Notes: generated from the letters alone by a model not told the origin. A DNA stretch of 64,000 nucleotides from DASYLJ01 sp964404165 (GCA_964404165.1 CAYOIZ010000010.1:62001-126000), one strand, 5' to 3'. Shown: positions 44,000 to 53,314, numbered from the stretch's first letter. Numbers and translations are program-made.

Positions 44000-44976
44000 C
44001 CACCCCCTCCACCGTCGCGGTTCACGTCACCCGTCGCTTCGCCGTCGCCGCCGAGCGCGTCTTCGACGCATGGCTGGACGCCGACCTCATCGCACGCTGG
44101 ATGTTCGGTCCCGACGTTCGCGACGAGGCGATCGTGCGCATCCAGCTCGACGCACGGGTGGGTGGGCGCTTCTCGTTCGTCGTGCGTCGCGGCGCCGACG
44201 AGATCGACCATGTCGGCACCTACCTCGCCGTCGAGCGCCCGCGGCACCTCGCCTTCACCTGGGCCATCGCCCCCGAGGACGGCGACCCGAGCCGCGTCAC
44301 CATCGACGTCGCCCCGGACGGGGACGGCTGCGTGCTGACGCTCACGCACGAGATGCCGGCGCGCTGGGCCGAGTACGCGAGCCGCACGGAGGCCGGCTGG
44401 ACCACCATGCTCGGCGCCATGCAGCGCACGCTCGACACCGGCGACTTCGGCGTCGTCGCCGCACCCGACGCGGTCCGCTTCGAGCGCCTACTGCCGGCGC
44501 CGATCGAGCGCGTGTGGACCTTCCTCACCGACGCGGACGCGCGCGGCACCTGGTTCGCCAGCGGCGACATGGAGCTCCGCGTCGGCGGCCGCGTCACGCT
44601 GCATTTCCGTCACGCGAACCTGTCGTCCCCGGACGAGACCCCGCCCGCGCGCTTCGCCGACATGGCCACGAGCGGACACACCATGCTCGGCCGCGTGACG
44701 CGCTGCGAGCCGCCGCACCTGCTGAGCTTCACCTGGGGCGACGAGGAGCCGCTCTCCGAGGTGACGTTCGAGCTGTCGCCGCATGCGGGCGGCACGCGGC
44801 TCGTCCTCACCCATCGCCGCCTCGGGACGCATGACGAGATGGTGGACGTCGCCGGCGGATGGCACACGCACCTGACGATCCTGGCCGCTCGACTGGAGGG
44901 TCGCACGCCGCGGGGCATCTGGACCCTGCTCGCAGGGCTCGACGGCGTCTACGGACGACGGCTCGCCCCGAAGTGA
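43996..44976 (+). CDS. tandem SRPBCC (AHSA1-like) protein
   Basis: 326 aa with two START-like AHSA1 domains. Domain 1 (residues 1-150) contains VTRRFAVAAERVFDAWLDAD and GGRFSFVVRRGADEIDHVGTY. Domain 2 (residues 155-310) has FERLLPAPIERVWTFLTDAD and GGTRLVLTHRRLGTHDEMVD. Single-domain versions usually follow ArsR genes; here both copies are joined. These proteins bind hydrophobic ligands in a deep cavity; the ligand is unknown. Confidence 0.9.
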   Translation: MTTPSTVAVHVTRRFAVAAERVFDAWLDADLIARWMFGPDVRDEAIVRIQLDARVGGRFSFVVRRGADEIDHVGTYLAVERPRHLAFTWAIAPEDGDPSRVTIDVAPDGDGCVLTLTHEMPARWAEYASRTEAGWTTMLGAMQRTLDTGDFGVVAAPDAVRFERLLPAPIERVWTFLTDADARGTWFASGDMELRVGGRVTLHFRHANLSSPDETPPARFADMATSGHTMLGRVTRCEPPHLLSFTWGDEEPLSEVTFELSPHAGGTRLVLTHRRLGTHDEMVDVAGGWHTHLTILAARLEGRTPRGIWTLLAGLDGVYGRRLAPK

Positions 44977-45025
44977 CCTCGCGCCCATGGACTCCGGGCC
45001 GCACCTTGGGCCAGGATGCCGGCCC

Positions 45026-47320
45026 ATGTCCGACGAACCGCGCATCTACCACGACGGCGACCCTTTCCCCGGACGCGTCGGGCTCACGCTCGCCGAGTCG
45101 GAGCCCGCCTGGCCGGTGACCCGCCGCGCCCCCGCCGGCGCGGCCAACGTCGTGCTGGTGGTGCTCGACGATCTCGGCTTCGCACAGCTCGGCTGCTACG
45201 GCTCCGACATCGCCACACCCGCGTTCGACGCGCTCGCCGCGGGCGGGCTGCGCTATCGCAGCTTCCACACCACCGCGATGTGCTCGCCGACGCGTGCCTG
45301 CCTGCTGACGGGACGCAACCATCACACCTGCGCCATGGGCGGCATCGCCGATCTCGCCATGGGCTTCCCCGGCTTCAACGGCCGCATCCCGCGCTCGTGC
45401 GGCTTCGTCTCCGAGGTCCTGCGCACGCGTGGATGGTCGACGTTCGCCGTCGGCAAGTGGCATCTCGCGCCCGCCGACGAGACGCACGCGGCGGCGTCGC
45501 GCGAGCGCTGGCCGCTCGGGCAGGGCTTCGAGCGCTACTACGGCTTCCTCGGCGGCGAGACGAACCAGTTCTTTCCCGAGCTGATCTCGGACAACACGCC
45601 GCTCCACTTCACGCCGCCCGACGGCTACCACCTGACGGAAGACCTCGTCGATCGCTCCATCGGCATGGTGAACGACCTCCGCGTCGCCGATCCGACGAAG
45701 CCGTTCTTCCTGTATCTCGCCCTCGGCGCGATGCACGCCCCGCACCAGGCGCCGCGCGACTGGATCGACCGCTACCGCGGCGCGTTCGACGACGGCTGGG
45801 ACGCCTGGCGCGAGCGCACGCACGCACGCCAGCTCGCCATGGGCATCATCCCGCCGGGAACGCAGCTCTCGCCGCGCCCGAACTGGGTGCAGGACTGGTC
45901 GGCGCTTTCCACCGAGGAGCGACGCGCCTTCGCCCGCATGATGGAAGTGTACGCCGGCTTCCTGTCGCACACCGACCACCACGTCGGCCGGCTGATCGAT
46001 CACCTCGCGGCCACGGGCGAGCTCGACCGCACGCTCGTCCTGGTGTTGTCCGACAACGGCGCCAGCGCCGAGGGTGGCGCCAACGGCACGTTCAACGAGA
46101 ACTTCCTCTTCAACGGCCTGCCGCACGACGCCGAGAAGACGATGTCGCTGATCGACGAGCTCGGTGGCCCGACGACCTACGGGCACTACCCGTGGGGCTG
46201 GGCGTTCGCCGGCAACACGCCCTTCAAGCGCTGGAAGCGCGAGACCCACGAAGGGGGCATCGGCGATCCGCTGATCGTGCGATGGCCGGGCATTCCCGAC
46301 CCGGGTGCGGTGCGACCGCAGTACGTGCACGCCATCGACATCGCGGCGACCATCCTCGACGTCACCGGCTCCGAGATGCCCGCCGTCCTGCACGGCATCA
46401 CACAGGAGCCCGTCGCCGGCGCCAGCCTGGCGGCGTCGTTCACCGATCCGGACGCACCCGAGCATCGCGAGACGCAGTACTACGAGCAGTTCGCGTGTCG
46501 CGCGCTCTATCACCAGGGCTGGAAGGCGGTGACGTTCCGCGCGCTCTTCCCGTACGAGCCGGGCGACAACCCGTCGCTGCATCCCGACGAGGATCGCTGG
46601 GAGCTGTACCACGTCGCCGAGGACCCGTCGGAGTGCAACGACCTGGCGGCGTCGCACCCCGAGAAGCTGAAGGAACTGCAGGACCTGTGGTTCCGCGAGG
46701 CGAACCGCTACGGCGCCCTGCCGCTGCAGGCGCTGCGCGTCTTCGGCCACGGCCGCCCGCCGATCGTGCCACCGAGCGACCGCGTCGTCCTGCGACCGGG
46801 TGCGACGGCGCTCCCCGAGGAGCTGGCACCGCAGGTGAAGCTGCGCCCGCACAACATCGTCGCCCGCATCGAGATCCCCGCGGGTGGCGCCGAGGGCGTG
46901 CTGCTGGCCCAGGGCGGACGCTTCGGCGGCTACGCGCTCTACGTGCAGAACGGCCGTGCGCACTACACCTACAACTTCGCCGGCCTCACCGAGACCACGG
47001 TCACGAGCGCGCCGCTCGCGCCCGGCCGTCACGTGGTCGCCGTCGAGGTGACGCCGACGCGCTGGCTCGGCATGGAAGCGACGCTGGTCGTCGACGAGGC
47101 CGTCGCCGGCAAGGCCAGCATGGAGCGCACGGCGCCGTTCCGCTTCGCCCTCCACGGCGAGGGCATGTGCTGCGGCTACGACGACGGCACGCCGGTGGCC
47201 GCGTCGTACGACGCGCCGTTCCGCTTCACCGGCGTCCTGCACGAGGTCGTCGTCGACGTGTCCGGCACACCGGTGGTCGATCACGTCGCCGAAGTGCGGC
47301 GCGCGTGGATGGTGCAGTAG
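45026..47320 (+). CDS. arylsulfatase-family enzyme (Cys-type)
   Basis: 764 aa, alkaline-phosphatase superfamily. The formylglycine signature CSPTRACLLTGRNHH has Cys86 in CxPxR, so a formylglycine-generating enzyme or equivalent is needed; none is seen in the window. Metal ligands include VVLDDLGFAQLGCYG and VLSDNGASAEGG. Lys in FAVGKWHLA and His in GAMHAPHQAP are further active-site parts. No signal peptide, so probably cytoplasmic. ATG 45026 is preferred to 44987 because MSDEPRIYHDG fits better. The C-terminal 200 residues are a beta-sandwich-like extension. Confidence 0.92.
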   Translation: MSDEPRIYHDGDPFPGRVGLTLAESEPAWPVTRRAPAGAANVVLVVLDDLGFAQLGCYGSDIATPAFDALAAGGLRYRSFHTTAMCSPTRACLLTGRNHHTCAMGGIADLAMGFPGFNGRIPRSCGFVSEVLRTRGWSTFAVGKWHLAPADETHAAASRERWPLGQGFERYYGFLGGETNQFFPELISDNTPLHFTPPDGYHLTEDLVDRSIGMVNDLRVADPTKPFFLYLALGAMHAPHQAPRDWIDRYRGAFDDGWDAWRERTHARQLAMGIIPPGTQLSPRPNWVQDWSALSTEERRAFARMMEVYAGFLSHTDHHVGRLIDHLAATGELDRTLVLVLSDNGASAEGGANGTFNENFLFNGLPHDAEKTMSLIDELGGPTTYGHYPWGWAFAGNTPFKRWKRETHEGGIGDPLIVRWPGIPDPGAVRPQYVHAIDIAATILDVTGSEMPAVLHGITQEPVAGASLAASFTDPDAPEHRETQYYEQFACRALYHQGWKAVTFRALFPYEPGDNPSLHPDEDRWELYHVAEDPSECNDLAASHPEKLKELQDLWFREANRYGALPLQALRVFGHGRPPIVPPSDRVVLRPGATALPEELAPQVKLRPHNIVARIEIPAGGAEGVLLAQGGRFGGYALYVQNGRAHYTYNFAGLTETTVTSAPLAPGRHVVAVEVTPTRWLGMEATLVVDEAVAGKASMERTAPFRFALHGEGMCCGYDDGTPVAASYDAPFRFTGVLHEVVVDVSGTPVVDHVAEVRRAWMVQ

Positions 47321-47367
47321 CGGCATGGCTCTCGCCGTCCAGCCGCAGGCGCGCTAGGAGTTCGTCC

Positions 47368-48408
47368 ATGCGGATGACGATCATCGACGACGGCACCGTC
47401 CACGAGGTGCCGGCGCGCATCGACGGCGAGGCGGTCCGTCTCACCCCCGCGACGCTGCGCGACGCGCTCGGCTGGGAGCTCAAGCCCGAGGGCCTGTGCC
47501 GTGGCAGCGTCTGCGTGCCCGTGCGTGACGGCAGCGGCGTCGTCGTCGACGGCGAGGTCGACCTGGCGCCGGTGGCACGCCTGCTCGGGCGTCCGCTGGC
47601 ACTCGACGTCGCGGAACGTGCGGCCGTGCTGGGCGTCGCCGCCGAGCAGCGCGCCGCCGCGCTGTCGGCGTTGGCCGCGCCCGACTTCGAGCTGCCCGAT
47701 CTCGACGGCACGCCGCACCGGCTGTCCGAGCAACGTGGCAAGAAGGTCCTGCTGGTCGCGTACGCGTCATGGTGCGGCTGCCGTTACGATCTACCCGCGT
47801 GGCAGCGGCTGCACGCGGAGCTGGCCGACGACGGCTTCACCGTCATGACGGTGGCGCTCGACAAGAGCCCCGAGGATGCGCGCCCGTTCATCGAGGCCGC
47901 CAACCCCACGCACCCGAGCCTCATCGACAGCGAGCATCGCGTCGCCGACCTCTTCGGCATGATCAACGTGCCGACGGCGGTCTGGATCGACGCCGACGGC
48001 ACCATCGCCCGTCCGAGCGACGTCGCGTTCGGCGACGACATGTTCAAGGAGCTGACGAACTTCGAGTCGGGCCCCTACCTCGACGAGGTCCGCGCCTGGG
48101 TGCGCGACGGTGCCGTGCCGTTCGACCGCGAGGAGGCCCGCCGTCGACTGCTGCTGCCGAACGCCGACGAGCAGCTCGCGCGCGCGGAGTTCGCGCTGGC
48201 GTGGCACCTGCACAAGGCCGGGCGCACGGACGCGGCGCTGCGCCACTTCGAGCGCGCGGGCGCGCTCTCGCCCGACGACTGGACCATCCGTCGCGCCGCC
48301 ATGCCGATCCAGGGCATCGACCCGATGACGTCGCCGGAGTTCCTCGAGCTCTTCAACGAGTGGAGCGAACGCGGGCGCCCGTACTACGCGGGACGGTCGC
48401 GCTCGTAG
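47368..48408 (+). CDS. redoxin-domain protein with C-terminal extension
   Basis: 346 aa. Residues 100-240 form a TlpA/thioredoxin-like redoxin: APDFELPDLDGTPHRLSEQ, then ASWCGCRYDLPAW, where WCxC replaces the usual WCxxC. IDSEHRVADLFGMINVPT carries the cis-Pro. The first 95 residues are a separate segment with GLCRGSVCVPV. The last 70 contain a TPR-like helix pair (AEFALAWHLHKAGRTDAALRHF). No signal peptide. AGGAG at 8 bp before the ATG supports the start. It follows the sulfatase by 47 bp. Confidence 0.82.
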   Translation: MRMTIIDDGTVHEVPARIDGEAVRLTPATLRDALGWELKPEGLCRGSVCVPVRDGSGVVVDGEVDLAPVARLLGRPLALDVAERAAVLGVAAEQRAAALSALAAPDFELPDLDGTPHRLSEQRGKKVLLVAYASWCGCRYDLPAWQRLHAELADDGFTVMTVALDKSPEDARPFIEAANPTHPSLIDSEHRVADLFGMINVPTAVWIDADGTIARPSDVAFGDDMFKELTNFESGPYLDEVRAWVRDGAVPFDREEARRRLLLPNADEQLARAEFALAWHLHKAGRTDAALRHFERAGALSPDDWTIRRAAMPIQGIDPMTSPEFLELFNEWSERGRPYYAGRSRS

Positions 48409-48447
48409 CGATCGACAGGAGCTTTTTCGCGAGTGTCGAAGCGCTAG

Positions 48448-48470
48448 GAGCGCGACCCAAGACCATGTCT
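48448..48470 (+). repeat. left terminal inverted repeat
   Basis: 23 bp beginning GAGCGCGACCCAAG, the exact reverse complement of 48709-48731. Confidence 0.9.
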
Positions 48471-48708
48471 CGGGTCGAAGACGAACCCCGAGCGTGGCGC
48501 GACGCGTCCCGCGCAACTAGCGTGTCGCGGCCGGCGAAGCGGCGCGACAGGGGAAGCACGCATGCGGTCCGGACCGAGAACCGCTGCCGTGCAAGCACCG
48601 GCGAGTCGGCGACAGGCGATCGGAGCAGTATGGCACGCCGGCTTCGCCGGCCGTGCCAGAGTGGTCGCACGCGACGTGTCGCCACACACTCGGGCGCCTC
48701 CCGACCCA

Positions 48709-48731
48709 AGACATGGTCTTGGGTCGCGCTC
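48709..48731 (-). repeat. right terminal inverted repeat
   Basis: 23 bp ending CTTGGGTCGCGCTC, the exact reverse complement of 48448-48470. CTAG follows one base later. Confidence 0.9.
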
Positions 48732-48732
48732 A

Positions 48733-49143
48733 CTAGAGCACCGCGCGCGCGATCGTCCACGCAGCACCCAGATACCCGACCGTCGTGCACACGAAGCTCA
48801 GCGCGACGATCCCCCCGAACGGACCGCCCGTCGCCTTGCCGAGGCTCGGCTTCATCGCGAGCGCCAGGAACGCCGCCGGATTCAGGATCGATCCGACGCA
48901 CATCGCCGCCATCACCCATGCCGGCGGCACCGCCCCCAGCTGGCGGAACATCAGATACGAGACGAAGAGCAGCCCCGTCATCATCAGGTAGTCGATGTGC
49001 GACCGCAGCAGCTGCTGCGAGTCGGGGAACAGGCGCTTCATCGCCGCCACCTGCAGCTGCCGAACCGCCGTCAGGCACCAGGCCTCGACGAGCGCCGCCG
49101 TCAGGCAGAAGCACGCCACCAGGACCAGCCATTCGGGACGCAT
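48733..49143 (-). CDS. small membrane protein of unknown function
   Basis: 136 aa with four predicted membrane helices (LVLVACFCLTAALVEAWCL, YLMMTGLLFVSYLMF, WVMAAMCVGSILNPAAFLALA, IVALSFVCTTVGYLGAAWTI). The loop RLFPDSQQLLRSHIDYLMM is polar with a central His. ATG 49143 is chosen because GAGGAGG lies 8-9 bp before it; GTG 49152 has no ribosome binding site. The stop codon abuts the MITE-like element, so the original C-terminus may have been altered by insertion. Family not recognised. Confidence 0.78.
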   Translation of the reverse strand: MRPEWLVLVACFCLTAALVEAWCLTAVRQLQVAAMKRLFPDSQQLLRSHIDYLMMTGLLFVSYLMFRQLGAVPPAWVMAAMCVGSILNPAAFLALAMKPSLGKATGGPFGGIVALSFVCTTVGYLGAAWTIARAVL

Positions 49144-49229
49144 CAGGAGCACCTCCTCGGGTTGTCTCGGGCCGCCATGACGGTGATACCTAGCGCGATT
49201 CGACCCGCGACCGATTGAACGTTTGGGCT

Positions 49230-49961
49230 ATGACGACGACCAACGGCTCCCTCCTCGCACTCGGCGCCGACCGCTCGGTGTTCGTCGGCGACCTCGCGGC
49301 CACCGATTGGCATCGCCATGGCGCCCCCGTCCTGCTGATCGGGCTCAGCGGCCCGATCGACGTGGAACCGGCCGGTGGCCCCCGCGAGCGCTGCCGCAGC
49401 GCTTTGGTGGCCGCCGACGTCGAGCACGTGCTCGACCCCCGCGGCGAGCGGGTGGCCGTCCTCTACCTGGAGCCCGATGCCCCGGAGTTCCTCGGCGTCC
49501 GCGACCGCTGCCTCGGCGACAGCGCAGTGGCCTACGACCTGGCCGCACGGCCGACCGGCCGGGGCGCCTTCGAGCGACGCCTGCTGGACTTCGACATCGA
49601 GGGCCTCATCGGGGCCTCGCGCGGGCCGGTCATCGACGCCCGTATCGCCCGCACGCTGCCGCCGCTCAGGTCCGGCGCGGCCACGGACCGCCAGGACCTG
49701 GCCGGCGCGGCGAGGCTGTCGACGTCGCGCTTCAACCACCTGTTCCGGGCCGAGACCGGGGTGAGCTTCCGTCGCTACCGCCTGTGGACGCGCCTGCGGG
49801 GTGCCGTCCGGAGCGCGGCGACCACACGCACCCTCACCGACGCCGCGCTGGACGGGGGCTTCGCCGATTCGGCGCATTTCAGCCGGGTCTTTCGGGACAT
49901 GTTCGGCCTGACCCCGTCGGCTGTCCTGAAGGACCTGCGCCACCTCGACCTGCACGACTGA
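49230..49961 (+). CDS. AraC-family transcriptional regulator
   Basis: 243 aa. The C-terminal 90 residues hold the two HTH motifs: DLAGAARLSTSRFNHLFRAETGVSFRRY and TDAALDGGFADSAHFSRVFRDMFGLTPS. The N-terminal 150 residues are a cupin-like sensing half without recognisable ligand residues. ATG 49230 is preferred to TTG 49215. It precedes the aldehyde dehydrogenase by 72 bp on the same strand and may control it. Confidence 0.88.
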   Translation: MTTTNGSLLALGADRSVFVGDLAATDWHRHGAPVLLIGLSGPIDVEPAGGPRERCRSALVAADVEHVLDPRGERVAVLYLEPDAPEFLGVRDRCLGDSAVAYDLAARPTGRGAFERRLLDFDIEGLIGASRGPVIDARIARTLPPLRSGAATDRQDLAGAARLSTSRFNHLFRAETGVSFRRYRLWTRLRGAVRSAATTRTLTDAALDGGFADSAHFSRVFRDMFGLTPSAVLKDLRHLDLHD

Positions 49962-50033
49962 ACGAACGGGCTTGCCTCGGCGCCCCGAGCCGCGCGAATA
50001 TCCCCGCGGACTCACTCGAGGGAGGATCTTCCG

Positions 50034-51470
50034 ATGGCCCAGACGGCACAGCTCCGACGCATCGACACGGCCGAGAACGAGGCGCAGCGCGTCTTCAACC
50101 TGCAGCGCGCCGCGTATCTCGCCAAGCCGTATCCGAGCTACGAGGAGCGCGCGGAGAACCTGCGCAAGCTCGAGCGCGTCCTGGTCGACAACGCCACCGC
50201 GATCGCCGAGGCCATCAACGCCGACTTCGGGCACCGCGCCGTCGAAGAGACGCTGATGGCCGAGCTGTTCACCAGCGTCGACGGCATCCGCGACGCACGC
50301 AAGAAGCTCAAGAAGTGGATGCGCCCGCAGCGCCGCCACGTCTCGATCCTCTTCGCCACCGGTTCGAACAAGCTGATCCCCATGCCGAAGGGCGTCGTCG
50401 GCGTGGTGTCGCCGTGGAACTACCCGCTCTTCCTCACCGCCGGACCGCTCACCAGCATCCTCGCCGCCGGCAACCGCGCCATGGTGAAGATGGCGAGCAA
50501 CTCGCAGCACCTCTGCCGGCTCCTCGCCGAAAAGTGCGCCGCCGTCTTCCCCGAGGACACGCTCGCCATCCTCCCGGGCGTGCGCGCACAGGACTTCTCC
50601 ACCCTGCCCTACGACCACATCATCTTCACCGGCTCGGCCGACGCGGGCCGCACCGTCATGCGGTCGGCCGCCGAGAACCTGACACCGGTGACACTCGAGC
50701 TCGGCGGCAAGTCGCCGACGATCGTCTGCGACGACTTCGACGTCGACGAGGCCGCCTCCCGCATCCTCTACGCGAAGTACCTGAACGCCGGGCAGACCTG
50801 CCTCGCGCCCGACTACCTCTTCATCCCCGAGAGCAAGCGCGACCAGTTCGTCGCCGCCGCCAAGCGCATCGTTCCGCAGCGGTACCCCGACACCAACATG
50901 CAGGACTACACCTCGGTGATCGACGACAAGTCGTATCGCCGCCTGCGCGCCACCCTCGACGACGCGCGCCAGAAGGGCGCCGACGTCGTGTCGCTCGTCC
51001 CCGGCATGACGTTCAACGACGAGCTGCGCAAGATCCCGCCCCACATGGTCCTCGGCGTCACCGACGACATGACCATCATGCAGGACGAGATCTTCGGGCC
51101 GCTCCTGCCGGTGAAGACCTACAAGCACCTCGACGAGGTGATCGCCTACGTGAACGGCCGCGACCGCCCGCTCGGCTTCTACGTCTTCACGAACGACCAG
51201 GCGACGCAGGACAAGCTGGTCTACTCGACCATCTCGGGCGGCGTGACGGTGAACAACTGCATGCTGCACGTGGCCCAGCACGACATGCCGTTCGGCGGCA
51301 TCGGCGCCAGCGGCATGGGGCACTACCACGGCTACGAGGGCTTCCTGGAGTTCTCGAAGCTGCGTCCCGTCTTCAAGAACCCGAGCGTGTCGCTGCTCCA
51401 CATGTTCTATCCGCCCTATTCGAAGCGGACGCGGCAGCTCCTCGGGCTGCTCATCAAGTACAAGCCCTGA
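50034..51470 (+). CDS. coniferyl-aldehyde-type aldehyde dehydrogenase
   Basis: 478 aa NAD(P)-dependent aldehyde dehydrogenase. Cofactor segment VVSPWNYPLFLTAGPL, catalytic Glu in ELGGKSPTIV, nucleophilic Cys in NAGQTCLAPDYLF, and QDEIFGPLLPV. The C-terminal FSKLRPVF and hydrophobic tail resemble CalB-type and fatty aldehyde dehydrogenases. Expected to oxidise aromatic or long-chain aldehydes to acids. GGGAGGAT lies about 8 bp before the ATG. Probably regulated by the AraC protein just upstream. Confidence 0.92.
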   Translation: MAQTAQLRRIDTAENEAQRVFNLQRAAYLAKPYPSYEERAENLRKLERVLVDNATAIAEAINADFGHRAVEETLMAELFTSVDGIRDARKKLKKWMRPQRRHVSILFATGSNKLIPMPKGVVGVVSPWNYPLFLTAGPLTSILAAGNRAMVKMASNSQHLCRLLAEKCAAVFPEDTLAILPGVRAQDFSTLPYDHIIFTGSADAGRTVMRSAAENLTPVTLELGGKSPTIVCDDFDVDEAASRILYAKYLNAGQTCLAPDYLFIPESKRDQFVAAAKRIVPQRYPDTNMQDYTSVIDDKSYRRLRATLDDARQKGADVVSLVPGMTFNDELRKIPPHMVLGVTDDMTIMQDEIFGPLLPVKTYKHLDEVIAYVNGRDRPLGFYVFTNDQATQDKLVYSTISGGVTVNNCMLHVAQHDMPFGGIGASGMGHYHGYEGFLEFSKLRPVFKNPSVSLLHMFYPPYSKRTRQLLGLLIKYKP

Positions 51471-51501
51471 CGTAGTTTCTTCCGCCGTCGTGTAAACGCG
51501 G

Positions 51502-51533
51502 GTCGGATCGGGTGGCCCCGCCCCCGGTCCGAC
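51502..51533 (+). terminator. hairpin after the aldehyde dehydrogenase
   Basis: GTCGGATCGGG (51502-51512) and CCCGGTCCGAC (51523-51533) pair with one G-U wobble around a 10-nt GC-rich loop, 31 bp after the stop. No U-run follows, so the terminator call is weak. Confidence 0.35.
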
Positions 51534-51630
51534 AACGCCGGACGCCTGGCACCATTCGTGGAGGAGATCGTAGACCGCCGCCACGAGCGACCACCCACAT
51601 CGGGTAGCCCAGCCGCGGTCCGAGGGTCCC

Positions 51631-52083
51631 ATGACGACGAAGCAGCGGAAGAAGAAGCTCCCGGCGCACCCCGATCCGGCACCGGTGATCCTGGACGAGG
51701 ACGACATCGAGGCCGACGACCTCGAGATCGCCGCCGACACCAGCATCCTCGCCGACGACTCGAACGTGCAGCTGTCGACCGACGCCGCCCATACGCCCGT
51801 CCTGACCGGCGGCGACATCGACGCCGCCTGGGACAAGAGCGATTCCGGCGAAGAGGCCGTCGGCGGCTCCAACCCCACCCCGGATCAGGACATGGTCGAC
51901 GAGCTGGGTGAGGCGGTGGGGGTGACGTATCCCGACGAGCACCCGCTGGCGCTCGACAAGGTCGACGCCCGCGACGAGGAGCGGTGGGAGCTCGACCCGG
52001 CGTCCGCCGAGGACTTCGAGGAGCGCGAGCGAGTGCGCGCCGCCCCGGCGCGACCACCCCGGCAACGTTCCCGCCCGAAGTGA
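51631..52083 (+). CDS. DUF6335-like acidic protein
   Basis: 150 aa, strongly acidic, no membrane segment. TPVLTGGDIDAAWDKSDSGE, then AVGGSNPTPDQDMVDELGEA and RWELDPASAEDFEER, are the conserved blocks of a family I know mainly from cyanobacteria as DUF6335. The Lys-rich start and Arg/Pro-rich end look disordered. Function unknown; the gene stands alone. Confidence 0.8.
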   Translation: MTTKQRKKKLPAHPDPAPVILDEDDIEADDLEIAADTSILADDSNVQLSTDAAHTPVLTGGDIDAAWDKSDSGEEAVGGSNPTPDQDMVDELGEAVGVTYPDEHPLALDKVDARDEERWELDPASAEDFEERERVRAAPARPPRQRSRPK

Positions 52084-52149
52084 CGGCGGCGATGGGGCGG
52101 CCCGCGCTCGTTTGAACGGCCCGGGGCAGGATGCCAAGGTCCGGGCACC

Positions 52150-53310
52150 ATGTCGACGCCCACGTCCGCCGACCTCTTCGATCCGACCGACGAGCACCGC
52201 CTGCTGCGCCAGACCATCGCCGCCTTCGCGCGCGACGAGGTCGATCCGCAGGCCGCGGAGTACGACGCCAAGGGCGTGCTCAACGTCGCGTTGTTCCGGC
52301 GCCTCGGCGAGCTCGGCGTGCTCGGCATCACGGTACCGGGCAGCGCGGGCGGTGCCGACATGGACACCGTCGCGGCAGTGATCGTCCACCACGAGCTCGC
52401 GAAGTACGACCCCGGCTTCACGCTCGCCTACCTCGCGCACGCGATCCTGTTCGTGAACAACTTCAACAACTGCGCCAACCCGGAGCAGCGCGAGCGGTAT
52501 CTCCCGAAGACCATGAGCGGCGAGTGGGTCGCCGGAATGGGCATGACCGAGCCCGGCGCCGGCACCGACGTGCTCGGCATGCGCACCACCGCCGTCCGCG
52601 ACGGCGACGACTGGGTGCTGAACGGCTCGAAGACCTACATCACCAACGGCTGCGAGGGCTTCTGCTTCCTCGTCTACGCGAAGGTCGACGGCCGCATCAC
52701 CGCGTTCATCGTCGACCGCGACTGCCCCGGCTTCTCGACGTCGCAGCACATCGACAAGCTCGGCATGCGCGGCTCGACCATGTCGGAGCTGATCTTCGAC
52801 GCCTGCCGCGTGCCGGGTGCGAACTTGGTCGGCGAGGTCGGCGGCGGCGTCGTGCACATGATGCGCAACCTCGAGCTCGAGCGCCTCACGCTGGCGGCGA
52901 TGAGCGTCGGCATCGCCGACCGCTGCGTCGACATCATGATCCGCTACGCCACCGAGCGGCACACCTTCGGCCAGCCGATCGCCAGCTACGGCCAGATCCA
53001 GCGCTACATCGCCGACGGCTACGCCGCGACGGAGGCCGCGAAGGCCCTGGTCTACAACGTCGCGCGCGACGTCGGCCCGAACCGTCGCGCCCGCCTCGGC
53101 TCGGACGCCGCCAAGCTGTTCGCCGCCCCGGTCGGCAAGATGTGCGCCGACTGGGCGATGCAGGTGATGGGCGGCGCGGGTTACTGCCGCGAGTTCCCCG
53201 TCGAGCGCCTGTGGCGCGACGCCAAGCTGCTCGAGATCGGCGGCGGCACGCTCGAGGCGCACCAGAAGAACCTGACGAAAGACCTGACGCGCACGCCGTC
53301 GGGACGGTGA
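52150..53310 (+). CDS. acyl-CoA dehydrogenase
   Basis: 386 aa flavoprotein that makes trans-2-enoyl-CoA. GMGMTEPGAGTDVLGMRTTA is the FAD/substrate segment, and KTYITNGCEGFCFLV the second signature. RHTFGQPIASYGQIQ and QVMGGAGYCREFPVERLWRDAK complete the fold. At the position of the MCAD-type catalytic Glu (YEGT) it reads IGGGT, as in several other bacterial members, so the base must lie elsewhere. Chain-length preference unknown. It is convergent with the membrane protein at 53315. Confidence 0.92.
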   Translation: MSTPTSADLFDPTDEHRLLRQTIAAFARDEVDPQAAEYDAKGVLNVALFRRLGELGVLGITVPGSAGGADMDTVAAVIVHHELAKYDPGFTLAYLAHAILFVNNFNNCANPEQRERYLPKTMSGEWVAGMGMTEPGAGTDVLGMRTTAVRDGDDWVLNGSKTYITNGCEGFCFLVYAKVDGRITAFIVDRDCPGFSTSQHIDKLGMRGSTMSELIFDACRVPGANLVGEVGGGVVHMMRNLELERLTLAAMSVGIADRCVDIMIRYATERHTFGQPIASYGQIQRYIADGYAATEAAKALVYNVARDVGPNRRARLGSDAAKLFAAPVGKMCADWAMQVMGGAGYCREFPVERLWRDAKLLEIGGGTLEAHQKNLTKDLTRTPSGR

Positions 53311-53314
53311 CGTT

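Larger units (their letters stand above)
48448..48732. mobile_element. 285-bp MITE-like element with hairpin ends
   Basis: Non-coding. Exact 23-bp inverted repeats end the element (48448-48470 and 48709-48731), and CTAG lies directly outside each side (48444-48447, 48733-48736) as a possible 4-bp target duplication. Each end also folds on itself: GACCCAAGAC-ATG-GTCTTGGGTC is perfect at 48703-48725, and the left copy at 48454-48476 has one mismatch. Inside, a further hairpin spans 48631-48658, and subterminal sequence of the two halves is similar in inverted orientation. It sits between convergent genes and gives the right-hand gene its stop codon. No transposase; mobility is inferred. Confidence 0.65.
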
